A stretch of DNA of 58,565 nucleotides, from positions 1 to 58,565 of the forward strand of contig JABDCP010000004.1 in the NCBI GenBank assembly GCA_013288045.1, written 5' to 3'. The position numbers and the translations under genes are program-made. Origin of the DNA: Candidatus Babelota bacterium (GTDB taxonomy: Bacteria; Babelota; Babeliae; Babelales; Babelaceae). A model generated the notes under the pieces. It saw nothing but the letters and a program-made list of their open reading frames with translations. It had not been told where the DNA came from and searched no databases. Below are positions 34,510 through 42,804 of the stretch, in pieces; the stretch's first letter is position 1; every line of letters starts with the position of its first letter.

Positions 34510-35931
34510 CTACTTCGCGGTGGATGAACAGGAGAGTTTATGGGTAGCCCAGTGTTTTCTTTGACATACCGCATTGCAGTAATATGCTTTTTTGCAGCCT
34601 CCACAGCAGAGAGTTTTAGATGGCATCTCGCAACAGAAAGCACAAAGATATTTTGCTTTTTCAAAAAGGGTAACAATTTTTTGGTGCCCCTTTTCTTGGG
34701 CAAAATCGAGAGCTGTCTTTCCTCCCCTTGTCTTGATTGTAACGTCTGCGCCATGTCCTAGGAGCTGTTTAACTGCCTCTTCGCAACCCCAAATACACGC
34801 GAGATGTAATGGTGTATACCCATTCTCCTTTGTAGGAGAATCAAGGGTAATGCCATCCATAGCAATCGAGCTGACTGAAACCTCTTCACCTGCATCCAAG
34901 GTCGTGGTGACTATAGTAGCAGGATCATTTATTCGAATGGAAGGCGCATTAAGAAGCACTTTAATTACTCCAAGTTTATTCCTGAGTGCTGCAATATGAA
35001 GAGCGGTAAACCCTGAGACAGGATGCTTTTCATTGATATCGTAAGAATTATTAATAAAGAATTTGATGACCTCTTCATGACCATTTTGTGACGCTGCATA
35101 CCAGGGAGTTGCTCCATTATTCTTCATGGTACGTATTGTAGCACCCTTACTTACTAACAACTGGACCACTGTAAGATGCCCATTGCTTGCAGCTACATGA
35201 AGTGGTGTACCGCCATCACGAAGAGGAGCTTCTAAGGAAGCGCCATTTTCAAAAAGAAAACGAACAATCTCAGGATACCCTTCTTGGCAAGCTAAAAACA
35301 AAGGTGTGGCGTTATCGTTATTGCGTGCGTCGATTTGCGCGTTTTTCGCAACCAAAAGCTTAACAGCTTCGACTTGTCCCATGATACTAGCCATATGTAA
35401 AGGTGTAGCATTACAGCTATGTTCGATAGGATCAACCTGTATATTTGGCTGCGCAAGAAGGAAAGCCACCACAGATGTACGTCCATAGGTACTTGCCAAA
35501 TGCAAAGCTGTCATGCCGTCATTGTTAGCCTGATGAGGATTCGCTCCTGCTGCTAATAGCTCTATAACACAGCCTATATTTCCCATTTCACACGCATAGT
35601 GAAGAGGGGTATTTCCCCCTGCAGCGCGAGCGTTACTAGGAGCATGGTGACCTAGCAGAAATCGCACCATGGGCCTTTTATCTCCGGCCGTGAGCACAGC
35701 GAGATGGAGGATGGTATACCCTTCATCAGTAATTGGAGCAGCTACATCAAGCCCTCTGTTAATATATTCCTGTAATCGCACCGTATTATTTGTGTCTAAA
35801 ATAGAGCATAGTTCGTTTCTTAAGGATGAGAAAGTTGAGGATGATCTTGCCATAATCGCTGCAGGGGAAACAATCCCACAAGCTGGCACGACTGATGCGC
35901 AAAATACCAGTAAAATCCATATCTTATTCAT
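34510..35931 (-). CDS. Exported ankyrin-repeat protein with C-terminal MYND zinc finger, second copy
   Basis: About 473 residues. The start at 35931 follows AAAGGA and opens with the signal peptide MNKIWILLVFCASVVPACG. About ten ankyrin repeats follow; between repeats 8 and 9 there is an insertion of about 28 residues (TTTLDAGEEVSVSSIAMDG). The C-terminal MYND finger is complete: CAFC, nine residues, CGGC, five, CNAVC, HWATHKLSC. Sequence blocks shared with the protein at 9400-10797 (ILHLAVL...GDKRPMVRFLL, YLCAFC, CQRKHW.THKL) show that the two are paralogues separated by 24 kb. Likely role: exported adaptor for a host protein. Confidence 0.93.
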   Translation of the reverse strand: MNKIWILLVFCASVVPACGIVSPAAIMARSSSTFSSLRNELCSILDTNNTVRLQEYINRGLDVAAPITDEGYTILHLAVLTAGDKRPMVRFLLGHHAPSNARAAGGNTPLHYACEMGNIGCVIELLAAGANPHQANNDGMTALHLASTYGRTSVVAFLLAQPNIQVDPIEHSCNATPLHMASIMGQVEAVKLLVAKNAQIDARNNDNATPLFLACQEGYPEIVRFLFENGASLEAPLRDGGTPLHVAASNGHLTVVQLLVSKGATIRTMKNNGATPWYAASQNGHEEVIKFFINNSYDINEKHPVSGFTALHIAALRNKLGVIKVLLNAPSIRINDPATIVTTTLDAGEEVSVSSIAMDGITLDSPTKENGYTPLHLACIWGCEEAVKQLLGHGADVTIKTRGGKTALDFAQEKGHQKIVTLFEKAKYLCAFCCEMPSKTLCCGGCKKAYYCNAVCQRKHWATHKLSCSSTAK

Positions 35932-35960
35932 AATAAGTCCTTTCATCGACATACTAAGAC

Positions 35961-35990
35961 ATACTAATTTTTCATCTAACGATAGCTCAA
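35961..35990 (-). promoter_or_regulatory. Candidate promoter of the second ankyrin-MYND gene
   Basis: On the minus strand TTGAGC (35985-35990), an 18-base spacer and TAGTAT (35961-35966), 30 bases upstream of the ATG. Confidence 0.45.
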
Positions 35991-36066
35991 TGATACCACA
36001 AAAATCACTACTTGTAAAAAATTATTGTCGTGATCGCAAAAATGATCTAGTTAATAAGTTTCAATC

Positions 36067-36228
36067 TCATCTAGACTCTCTTGAGAAACTCATCCCAGTG
36101 GCCACTATAGTCACGATGGACCGACCCAGTTGAAGGGTGCGCTTTCCTTCCCATTGATAGGGATTATGCCAATTTACCCAAATTGTTCTTTTGCCATAAA
36201 TACTGCCATTTTCACCTTTGTTGTCATT
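36067..36228 (-). pseudogene. Coding remnant, partly duplicated at 36384-36440
   Basis: A 53-codon stop-bounded frame without a start. The translation is Trp- and Gly-rich and protein-like (ENGSIYGKRTIWVNWHNPYQ, then a hydrophobic VTIVATGM segment). Its upstream part falls in a 57-base block (36197-36253) that recurs with about 79% identity at 36384-36440, where the minus-strand frame reads YWxxxxNxxKxENGSIY as well. This is evidence of two decayed copies of one gene in the 626-base gap 35932-36557. The family is not recognised. Confidence 0.35.
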
Positions 36229-36440
36229 TCAGCATCGTTTCCAATAGAGTTTATATAGTATATATATGTATTAGCCACATGGAAGTCCTGAAAAAGAGCT
36301 ACCTAGTATCCTTCCGTTGCAGCTATTCAACAACTTGGCACTTCGTAGGAAGAATGCCTTTTGCACACATTAATCCTTCGTCGTAAATACTGCCATTTTC
36401 ACTCTTGTGGCCATTTCTCCATTGGAGCCAATAGTGCTTA
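36197..36440. repeat. 57-base direct repeat pair (36197-36253 and 36384-36440)
   Basis: Both copies begin TAAATACTGCCATTTTCAC and end CCAATAGnGnTTA; 45 of 57 positions agree by hand alignment. Spacing is 187 bases. It overlaps the coding remnant at 36067-36228. Confidence 0.6.
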
Positions 36441-36503
36441 GGTGTACTAAACACACAAAGCTTACACAACTTAAAACGGGATTCAAAAAATATTTGAGCG
36501 CAT

Positions 36504-36535
36504 GAAAAAGGGCATACCTTGAGAAATATGCCCTT
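36504..36535 (-). terminator. Rho-independent terminator of the exported beta-repeat gene
   Basis: On the minus strand AAGGGCATA, loop TTTCTCAAGG, TATGCCCTT, then TTTC. Nine-pair perfect stem beginning about 22 bases after the stop codon. Confidence 0.8.
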
Positions 36536-36557
36536 GCTTGAGAAGAAATGTAGTGGT

Positions 36558-37283
36558 TTAGGAAATTTTTTCGAGGGTGCCTCCGATAATCTCACCTTTG
36601 ACTACTGATGTGCCTTTGCAAATAACAGTGCCACCTTTCTGAGAGAACTGGATAGATCCTTCAACAATCGTGTTATTAAGGATGATTACCGCCTTCTTTT
36701 TTTTACCATGTAAGCCATTCATCATCGTAATATCACCGACATGAGAATTAGAGAACTCAAGCTCATGAGAGAACGTCGTAACCGATTTAATAGTTGAAGA
36801 CTCGGTCATTAATTTTCCATTAATAAAGAGCTTCCTCGCTGAACTATGAGAAAGATTTACAGTTCCTGGTTCATCGAGCATCTCATTTGCACACCTGATG
36901 TCCATATCAGTAAACGTGCAGCGATTTGCATTCATGGGACCATACATCGTGGTAACTCCAACGACTGTCGCATGGGCAACCTCAGCAAAACCATAACAGG
37001 TAAAGTTTTTTGCAATACTCACATCAGAAAGCTGAACTCTACCATAAAGGGTAACGTTCTCAGGTAGTTTCTGATGAGAAATTCTTTTTATGCCTTCCTT
37101 AGTTACCTCGTATAATTTGGGGGCATCATCGTCAGACCAGGTTGTGCCATTTTCGAGGGACATAGCCCAATTTTCGCCACATTCTTGCCAACTTGGTTGG
37201 ACTTCAGCAAAGAGCAATATAGTTTGTAGAGATACTAAGGTGCACGTTGCTACTAGAATAGTTGGGATAATTCTTTTCTTCAC
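36558..37283 (-). CDS. Exported beta-helix-like repeat protein of unknown function
   Basis: About 241 residues. A GTG at 37281-37283 is chosen: GGAG lies four bases upstream and it opens a signal peptide (KKRIIPTILVATCTLVSLQTILLFA). The mature part is a series of short beta-strand repeats of about 18-20 residues (for example VTLYGRVQLSDVSIAKNFTC, then VGVTTMYGPMNANRCTFTDM, and VIILNNTIVEGSIQFSQKGG), the pattern of a parallel beta-helix or bactofilin-like solenoid. Four cysteines suggest disulfides outside the cytoplasm. No family is assigned. Terminator at 36504-36535. Confidence 0.72.
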   Translation of the reverse strand: MKKRIIPTILVATCTLVSLQTILLFAEVQPSWQECGENWAMSLENGTTWSDDDAPKLYEVTKEGIKRISHQKLPENVTLYGRVQLSDVSIAKNFTCYGFAEVAHATVVGVTTMYGPMNANRCTFTDMDIRCANEMLDEPGTVNLSHSSARKLFINGKLMTESSTIKSVTTFSHELEFSNSHVGDITMMNGLHGKKKKAVIILNNTIVEGSIQFSQKGGTVICKGTSVVKGEIIGGTLEKIS

Positions 37284-37396
37284 CGCGCTCCTTCTCGCTT
37301 CCAAAGTTTAAATATAGCCCATACTCTACCATATAAAAATGGGAACGTATAGAGCTTCCCTATATAAAGTTTATTTGTTTTTATTAGATGTGAATA

Positions 37397-38575
37397 TTAG
37401 CTCTGAATCGATTTAAACAAGGGTTGCATAAAGCGCCATCCAATATCGAGATGGTCTTCTTTTTCCTCTGGGGGGCCCAAACTTGATGAAATACATATGC
37501 CCCGGTCTCGCAGTCCACTAACTTTTTGCCAATACTTAAGATCATGTGAAAAAGCATCCGTCTTTTGGTCACCGCGCAATGAGACGGGAATGACTTTCCC
37601 ATCGTGCTCTATGAGACAATCGATTTCATGCTCAGTCTTGTCGCGCCAGAAATAGAGCTGTGGCCGTTTCTGCTTTCTTTGCCGCGTCCACTTCATAAGC
37701 TCGCCTATGATCAGAGATTCAAAGAGGCCCTGTTTGTTGCGATACTTCGGCAACTCATGCTCTTCAATTTTAAGAAGACTGCACACTACCCCGGGATCAT
37801 AAAAATACAGCTTAGGGCTTTTAATGAGCCTTTTCCCAAAATCAGTATGATAGGGCTTGAGTAAGAAAAGTATATGATGATCTTCAAGTAAGGATATCCA
37901 ACGCCGAGCTGTATGGTCACTTATACCAGATTCATTTGCAAGCGTAGTTATATTAAGCACATGCCCATTATACTGAGCACAGTGCGTTAAAAAGGTATGG
38001 AAGGTAGTTACGTTATCAACCTGCCCATAGAAGCGTACATCTTTATCGATGTAGGTAGAAAGGAAATTTTTATAGTGAGACTTGGTATCACCATCGTTCA
38101 TATACACTGCAGGTTGAAGTCCTCGATACAGAACTACATCAAGAGCATGGGGAAGTAGATAATTATCGGTAAGCTCATGTAAGGATAGTGATTCTAGAAT
38201 ACTGAGTGAGAAGGTCTCCCCAAGGTACCCCGTAAGAAATTCGAGCGTAGAACTATTATATGGACCACACACTATATATGTCCCTGGTGTGTGGCTGCCC
38301 CCCTTGGGCTGCATGTAAGAAAGTAACTCCGGTACATAATGAAAATTATCAATTATTAAACCGGAGGCATTACGATTGGCATTAAGAAAGGTACGCGGTT
38401 CAATTGTAGCCGCAGTGCGCATCTCAATATCCTCCAAAGACACATACGCATGGTCCTTAAAAATGAGTTGGCTCAGCGTGGTTTTGCCTGACTGTCGGGA
38501 TCCCAACAACCCAACAGTCAGAAACTCCTGCGCACCTTCCAAAATGTCAAAGGTAATAGATCTTTTAAGTGCCAT
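37397..38575 (-). CDS. AAA_14/DUF4143 ATPase with an altered Walker B
   Basis: About 392 residues. The start at 38575 is used because sequence upstream is not protein-like. Walker A is GSRQSGKT (residues about 25-32). The usual Walker B LDEIQ is IIDNFHYVPELL here: the catalytic glutamate is Asn, so hydrolysis may be weak or absent. A winged helix follows (LATLANESGISDHTARRWISLLEDHHILFLL at about 240-270), then the DUF4143 domain with a nuclease-like core (FESLIIGEL, YFWRDKTEHEIDCLIE, IPVSL). The family is abundant in symbionts and candidate phyla and has no settled function. An inverted repeat at 38598-38632 lies just upstream. It is unrelated in detail to the ATPase at 15356, which has DUF234. 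Confidence 0.87.
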   Translation of the reverse strand: MALKRSITFDILEGAQEFLTVGLLGSRQSGKTTLSQLIFKDHAYVSLEDIEMRTAATIEPRTFLNANRNASGLIIDNFHYVPELLSYMQPKGGSHTPGTYIVCGPYNSSTLEFLTGYLGETFSLSILESLSLHELTDNYLLPHALDVVLYRGLQPAVYMNDGDTKSHYKNFLSTYIDKDVRFYGQVDNVTTFHTFLTHCAQYNGHVLNITTLANESGISDHTARRWISLLEDHHILFLLKPYHTDFGKRLIKSPKLYFYDPGVVCSLLKIEEHELPKYRNKQGLFESLIIGELMKWTRQRKQKRPQLYFWRDKTEHEIDCLIEHDGKVIPVSLRGDQKTDAFSHDLKYWQKVSGLRDRGICISSSLGPPEEKEDHLDIGWRFMQPLFKSIQS

Positions 38576-38597
38576 TGATTTTTCCGTTTTACGATCA

Positions 38598-38632
38598 TGG
38601 ACAAATTCTACACACAATCTCGGAAATGTCCA
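38598..38632. promoter_or_regulatory. Inverted repeat upstream of the AAA_14 ATPase gene
   Basis: TGGACA at 38598-38603 and TGTCCA at 38627-38632 face each other 22 bases upstream of the start codon. They could bind the encoded winged helix. Nothing else is clear in 38576-39108: a 69-codon frame at 38912-39121 is unsupported, and no cluster of DnaA boxes (TTATNCACA) was found. Confidence 0.4.
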
Positions 38633-39105
38633 GAAAAACATTAGACCCCCACATCGCACGCCCCACAAGGAGCTTTCGCGAGGGGCAGGACATTAGGTGT
38701 AATAAGTTTTTTGGCAAAAAGAGAAAATGAGGGTATCCTGTAGGGGGTAGGTGGGATGTGAGATTGTTATGCCCACTGGCGAAAAGATTTCTGTTAAATA
38801 TGCTTACGACATGTTTAGCTTTTGCTAAAATTTGATTATCGCCCTCTCTTTTTTAAAGAAAGTTATCACTTTCAAAGTCATGCTATCTCGATATAACTAT
38901 TCTTTGTTTATATGAAGCGCCTCCGAGAGGACCTATTGGTTTCTTTTAGTATTTTTGATGTACAACTCACCATTTTGTATGTTCAATTGCTCTGTTACCA
39001 GATCACTTTTTATGAGTGCACTATGCTCGAGGTTTTAGGGAAATTTTTGAAGATTCTGGCACCTCTACAAGATACTTTTGAGAAACTTTCCTCTTTCCTT
39101 GAAGA

Positions 39106-39114
39106 TGCTATACT
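39106..39114 (+). promoter_or_regulatory. Extended -10 promoter element of dnaN
   Basis: TGCTATACT at 39106-39114 is an extended -10 (TGn plus TATACT) 46 bases before the dnaN ATG. The -35 region is weak, as is common for extended -10 promoters. Confidence 0.5.
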
Positions 39115-39159
39115 TGGTTAAGTGAAGTATGATCTAGTAACATTTGCGAGAAATATTCG

Positions 39160-40296
39160 ATGGAAAAAAAATTCATTGTTGATCAAAAGTCTTTATTTGA
39201 CATTCTCTCATCGATGCAGCCTATTTGCTCAAAGCGAACGGCTCTTGATATAACCACCTCTATTCTCTTTCAAGTTGGTCAAAAAGAGCTCGTACTTAAG
39301 AGTACTGATCTTGAGATTAGCTTACAGTCAAGTTGCTTACTCCTTGAAAGTGACTTTGATGAACAAGAATCATTTTTAGTATCGGGTAAGCGGATATTTG
39401 ATGTGGTAAAAGAGCTCGAAGGACCAATCACCTGTCAGCTCAGCTCACATCAACTCACGTTGCAAGCTCAAGGTGTCCACCTTTCTCTTAATATTAAAGA
39501 TGCGCAAGAATTTCCACCCTTTCCTGAACGCATTGAGAATCTCCTTCCATTAGATGCTCCTTTATTACAGAAAATGCTTGAAAGCGTCAGCTTTCTTATT
39601 CCACAAAATAATGCGAACGTTGCCCTTAATGGTCTCTTGCTTGAGCTATCTCCGCATGAGCTTATTATGACAACTACCGATGGACATTGTTTAGCTCAAG
39701 TAAAAACTTCAAAAACAACCTTTGAAGAGACCAGGACTTGGCTCCTTCCTCGTCGCGCGATTTTTGAGTTGAAAAAGATCTTAGAAACAATCCCTGATAC
39801 CACCCTATTTTTAGGAACGTGCGGCAATCAGTTAGTATTCTCCGGAGAGCTCTTTAACTTTTTTACGAAAGTTCTTGCAGAACAGTTTCCTAACTATCGT
39901 GCTATCCTTATGCGAGATGCCTTTAGTCCGGCCACCATTGATCGGTCAAGCCTGTTAAAAGCATTGCGTCGCTCAGTATGCTTACTATCAAATCAATTTA
40001 TTGCGACCCGTTTTGCGTTTAACCATCGCGATGTACAGGTCTCTCTCCAGAACAAAGAAGTTGGTGCATTGGATGAACAACTTGCCTTTGCTGGGTCGGA
40101 AGACACTAAAATCGATATTAGGCTCTATACTCCTTATTTGCTCAATGGAATTCAGGCCTTTCAGGATGAGAGCTTAACGTTCTATTTAAAGGGGAGTGCT
40201 AGCCCCTTAATATTTGAGTCGAAAAATGATGAATTTGTGATGACGTACTTGGTAATGCCGGTCTCTCCTACGGCTCCCGCAGCTATCGCATCATAG
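39160..40296 (+). CDS. dnaN: DNA polymerase III beta subunit (sliding clamp)
   Basis: Forms the dimeric ring that tethers the replicative polymerase to DNA. 378 residues, the normal length, with three repeated clamp domains. Recognisable blocks: FDILSSMQPICSKRTALDITTSILFQV in domain 1, FPPFPE at the domain 1-2 junction, ATTDGH-type TTTDGHCLAQVK in domain 2, the LAEQFPNYRAILMRDAFSPATIDRSSLLKALRR junction, and the C-terminal YLVMPVS strand (usual form YxxMPxR, so the final Arg is Ser here). recF follows after 15 bases, the classical pairing. dnaA is not adjacent. Confidence 0.95.
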   Translation: MEKKFIVDQKSLFDILSSMQPICSKRTALDITTSILFQVGQKELVLKSTDLEISLQSSCLLLESDFDEQESFLVSGKRIFDVVKELEGPITCQLSSHQLTLQAQGVHLSLNIKDAQEFPPFPERIENLLPLDAPLLQKMLESVSFLIPQNNANVALNGLLLELSPHELIMTTTDGHCLAQVKTSKTTFEETRTWLLPRRAIFELKKILETIPDTTLFLGTCGNQLVFSGELFNFFTKVLAEQFPNYRAILMRDAFSPATIDRSSLLKALRRSVCLLSNQFIATRFAFNHRDVQVSLQNKEVGALDEQLAFAGSEDTKIDIRLYTPYLLNGIQAFQDESLTFYLKGSASPLIFESKNDEFVMTYLVMPVSPTAPAAIAS

Positions 40297-40311
40297 GGAG
40301 GTTGAACGTTT

Positions 40312-41454
40312 GTGCGCATTGTATCGGCAAGTTTGCGAAACTTTCGCTGTTTCTCCTCGTTAGACCTTGACTTTGAGAAACCAATTGTGCTGATACATGG
40401 CCCAAATGGGTCAGGTAAGACCTCAATTTTAGAAGCATTCCATTATGCCTGCTATTTACGGTCCTTTAAGACCCACCTTCCTAAGGAGCTTGTCTTAGCT
40501 CAAGCAGAAGGCTTCGGCGTCGGTCTTGGCCTTGTTTCACAGGGATTTGATGCCCTATCGGTTCAGTTTGCAAAAAGTAAGAAGACCGTTAAGCTCAACG
40601 AGCAAGGAATCGGCTCCTATAAGGAGCTATATGAAGCTTACCGAGTTATTACGATAACGGAGGATGACCTGCAGATCATTCAGGGCGCGCCCTCTGCACG
40701 AAGGTCATTCTTAGATACTGTAGTCCTCCTCTTAGATCCATCTCATGCAGCTACCTCACAAAAATATCGTGCTATCCTTAATAATAGAAACGCCCTTCTT
40801 GCAAAAGGTCGGTTTGATGACGAATCCTATATGCTCTGGACTGAGCAGCTGTTACAGACCTCTTTTAAAATACAGAAAGCTCGCCTGGATGCTGTCAAAC
40901 AAATAGAGTCTGAGGCAAAGCTACTCATACGGGAGCTTTTTCCTCTTATGGCTGATTCTCAGGAAGAACCTTTGACTATGGACTACACCTATGCTCGTCC
41001 CTACAGCGGTTTACAAGATACTATGACAGTTCAAAATCTTATAGAGCGCTATCCTGGGCTAAAAGAGAACGAACTTCGTCAAAAACGCTCGCTTCTTGGG
41101 GCTCATTTAGATGATTTTGTGGTGACCTATTTGGGAAAAGCCTGTAGGACCTATGCATCGAGAGGTCAACAGAAGTTGGTAGTCTTTCTCCTAAAAATGG
41201 CTCAACTGCAAGTGCTTAAGGTCCGTGGATCTACCGGCACAATACTGCTTGTAGATGACTTTATGACCGATTTTGATGAGGATCGCGCAGCAGCATTACT
41301 CCCCCTAATGACAAAACTGTCTACCCAGGTTATACTTACCTCTCCCCTTGAAGGGATCATCAAAAATAAACTCCCTCTTGAAATCACTCAAAGCATTGAT
41401 CTTGCCAAATTGGGCAATACATCGAAGAAAAAGAGTTTCAGCCCGGACGAATAA
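40312..41454 (+). CDS. recF: Recombination mediator RecF
   Basis: SMC-like ATPase that helps load RecA at single-strand gaps. 380 residues. Walker A is HGPNGSGKTSILEAF at about residues 29-43, ITITEDDLQIIQGAPSARRSFLD is the RecF-specific central motif, the signature lies at SRGQQKLVVFLLKMAQL, and Walker B is ILLVDDFMTDFDE. In most RecF proteins Walker B reads LLLDDxxSELD; here MTDFD replaces it. Start is GTG, with GGGAGG ten bases upstream. Cotranscribed with dnaN and ended by the terminator at 41617-41651. Confidence 0.95.
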   Translation: MRIVSASLRNFRCFSSLDLDFEKPIVLIHGPNGSGKTSILEAFHYACYLRSFKTHLPKELVLAQAEGFGVGLGLVSQGFDALSVQFAKSKKTVKLNEQGIGSYKELYEAYRVITITEDDLQIIQGAPSARRSFLDTVVLLLDPSHAATSQKYRAILNNRNALLAKGRFDDESYMLWTEQLLQTSFKIQKARLDAVKQIESEAKLLIRELFPLMADSQEEPLTMDYTYARPYSGLQDTMTVQNLIERYPGLKENELRQKRSLLGAHLDDFVVTYLGKACRTYASRGQQKLVVFLLKMAQLQVLKVRGSTGTILLVDDFMTDFDEDRAAALLPLMTKLSTQVILTSPLEGIIKNKLPLEITQSIDLAKLGNTSKKKSFSPDE

Positions 41455-41989
41455 GCCCAGTACAGATAGAAAATATCTTGGCAGAAAACCCCTCATTTCA
41501 GAGGAAAAAACTTATTTTTGGTGTTGACATTTAAAATAGATAGGACATACTTAGATATGTAAATCGTCATAAGACTATTTACTTTAACTTAGGCTTCATT
41601 ACTACTCTCCTTTTTTCCCCCACATTGATGCAAATCGATGTGGGGGTTTTTATGTGCTACACATACATAATGCATTGAGTTTCCAACGTTGTAGTCAAGG
41701 ATGCCAGATATCAAAGAGAGTGTTGACAGCGTAATGCTGGATCTGATGTACATGAGATAGGTATCAGATCAAATTCTGCAGTCGCTCGTCATAGTGATTT
41801 AAAGCTACACTCGTCCGGTATTGTTGATTTCTCAGTAAGCTCTGTTGTATGGTATACGATGCATGCACCTATTTTCATAGCACCATGAATGCTTCGAATT
41901 TTGTTAGCATCATCTAGCAAGTTGCTTATTTGCAGTAGCAGTGCATTCTAGGACGTTATCGCTGATCAATGACTTTGCAGAGGATCATA
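41455..41989. other. Intergenic region after recF
   Basis: 535 bases. Besides the recF terminator (41617-41651) it has two isolated TTGACA hexamers (41524-41529 and 41723-41728) without convincing -10 boxes at 16-18 bases. No open frame with a ribosome binding site. Confidence 0.4.
41617..41651 (+). terminator. Rho-independent terminator of dnaN-recF
   Basis: CCCCCACATTGAT, loop GCAA, ATCGATGTGGGGG, then TTTTTAT. Thirteen-pair stem with one G-T pair, about 160 bases after the recF stop. Confidence 0.88.
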
Positions 41990-42655
41990 ATGTTTGAAAA
42001 TGAAATTATTCTATTACTGCTCAGCCTGCTAGCATTCGGTGGCGGCTTAGTTATTGTAGAGAGATTTGAGTTACCAAGTTTCAAAAGGTTTAGTTTGTAT
42101 GTTGACTATCTGGCTGGTATATCAGTTTTGCTCGTTATTTATAACTTATACGTAAGCTCCCAACACAATCAGCAGATTGAAAAGAATCGGATTGCATACG
42201 ATACTATACAAAACATACAAAATAACTATTTAGGGCCACAAAAGGAACTTATTGCCACTTTCCCCGAAGGTTATTTCTTATACGCCAGTATGAATCAGGA
42301 TAGTGATCTGCAAAAACACCTGCCGCAGAGCTACGATGAAGTAAAGAGGAGACAGATCGAACTTTATTCTGCATTGCGCATTTTCCAATCGATTGAAGAT
42401 TTTCTATCAACTGCACGGTTTGATCTTTCTGGGATATCCGCTTGGGTAAATGTTTTTCTTATGTGGATGCAATCTCCCATTCTTCAGGAGCATTGGCATG
42501 TCGTGAAATTCAATTTCGCACAAGACACGCAAGAATTTGTAGATGCCATCATTGTGAAGGCCAATAACCTTGCTGCTTTAAGAAAACAAAACGGTAAGCT
42601 TACGCCAAACGACTACGATGCAATATCGAAAAGCTTTGCCGTAAAAATTCGTTGA
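41990..42655 (+). CDS. Membrane-anchored protein of unknown function
   Basis: 221 residues. ATG 41990 is chosen because GAGG lies six bases upstream. Two transmembrane helices (about residues 5-25 and 42-58: IILLLLSLLAFGGGLVIV, AGISVLLVIYNLYV) are followed by a soluble domain of about 160 residues, largely helical and with many aromatic residues (RRQIELYSALRIFQSIEDFLS). No catalytic motif or known family. It is transcribed alone. The topology resembles small sensor or stator-like membrane proteins, but no function is claimed. Confidence 0.68.
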   Translation: MFENEIILLLLSLLAFGGGLVIVERFELPSFKRFSLYVDYLAGISVLLVIYNLYVSSQHNQQIEKNRIAYDTIQNIQNNYLGPQKELIATFPEGYFLYASMNQDSDLQKHLPQSYDEVKRRQIELYSALRIFQSIEDFLSTARFDLSGISAWVNVFLMWMQSPILQEHWHVVKFNFAQDTQEFVDAIIVKANNLAALRKQNGKLTPNDYDAISKSFAVKIR

Positions 42656-42762
42656 GTTCAATCTCATTGAAAACTGTTGGATTTTTTGCTGGCGAACTAT
42701 ATTAATAACTCAGCCCATTTGCTAGTCTAAATGTCACTCAATCAAAGGATAAAGCTCAACAT

Positions 42763-42792
42763 AAAAAAAGCCGCGTTTCAACCATGGCTTTC
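42763..42792 (-). terminator. Terminator of the exported protein gene at 42805
   Basis: On the minus strand AAAGCC, a 13-base loop and GGCTTT followed by a T run. Short stem but a good U-tract, 12 bases after the stop codon. Confidence 0.6.
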
Positions 42793-42804
42793 GAATATAA
42801 GTTC

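Noticed and set aside
35669-36133. A 154-codon plus-strand frame opposite the second ankyrin-MYND gene
   Set aside because: More than half is the antisense shadow of the ankyrin gene; the remainder is low-quality sequence.
38912-39121. A 69-codon plus-strand frame just before dnaN
   Set aside because: No ribosome binding site, and it contains the extended -10 element of dnaN. The composition is not convincing.
38576-39159. Replication origin with DnaA boxes before dnaN
   Set aside because: Only isolated partial matches to TTATNCACA were seen, so no origin is claimed.
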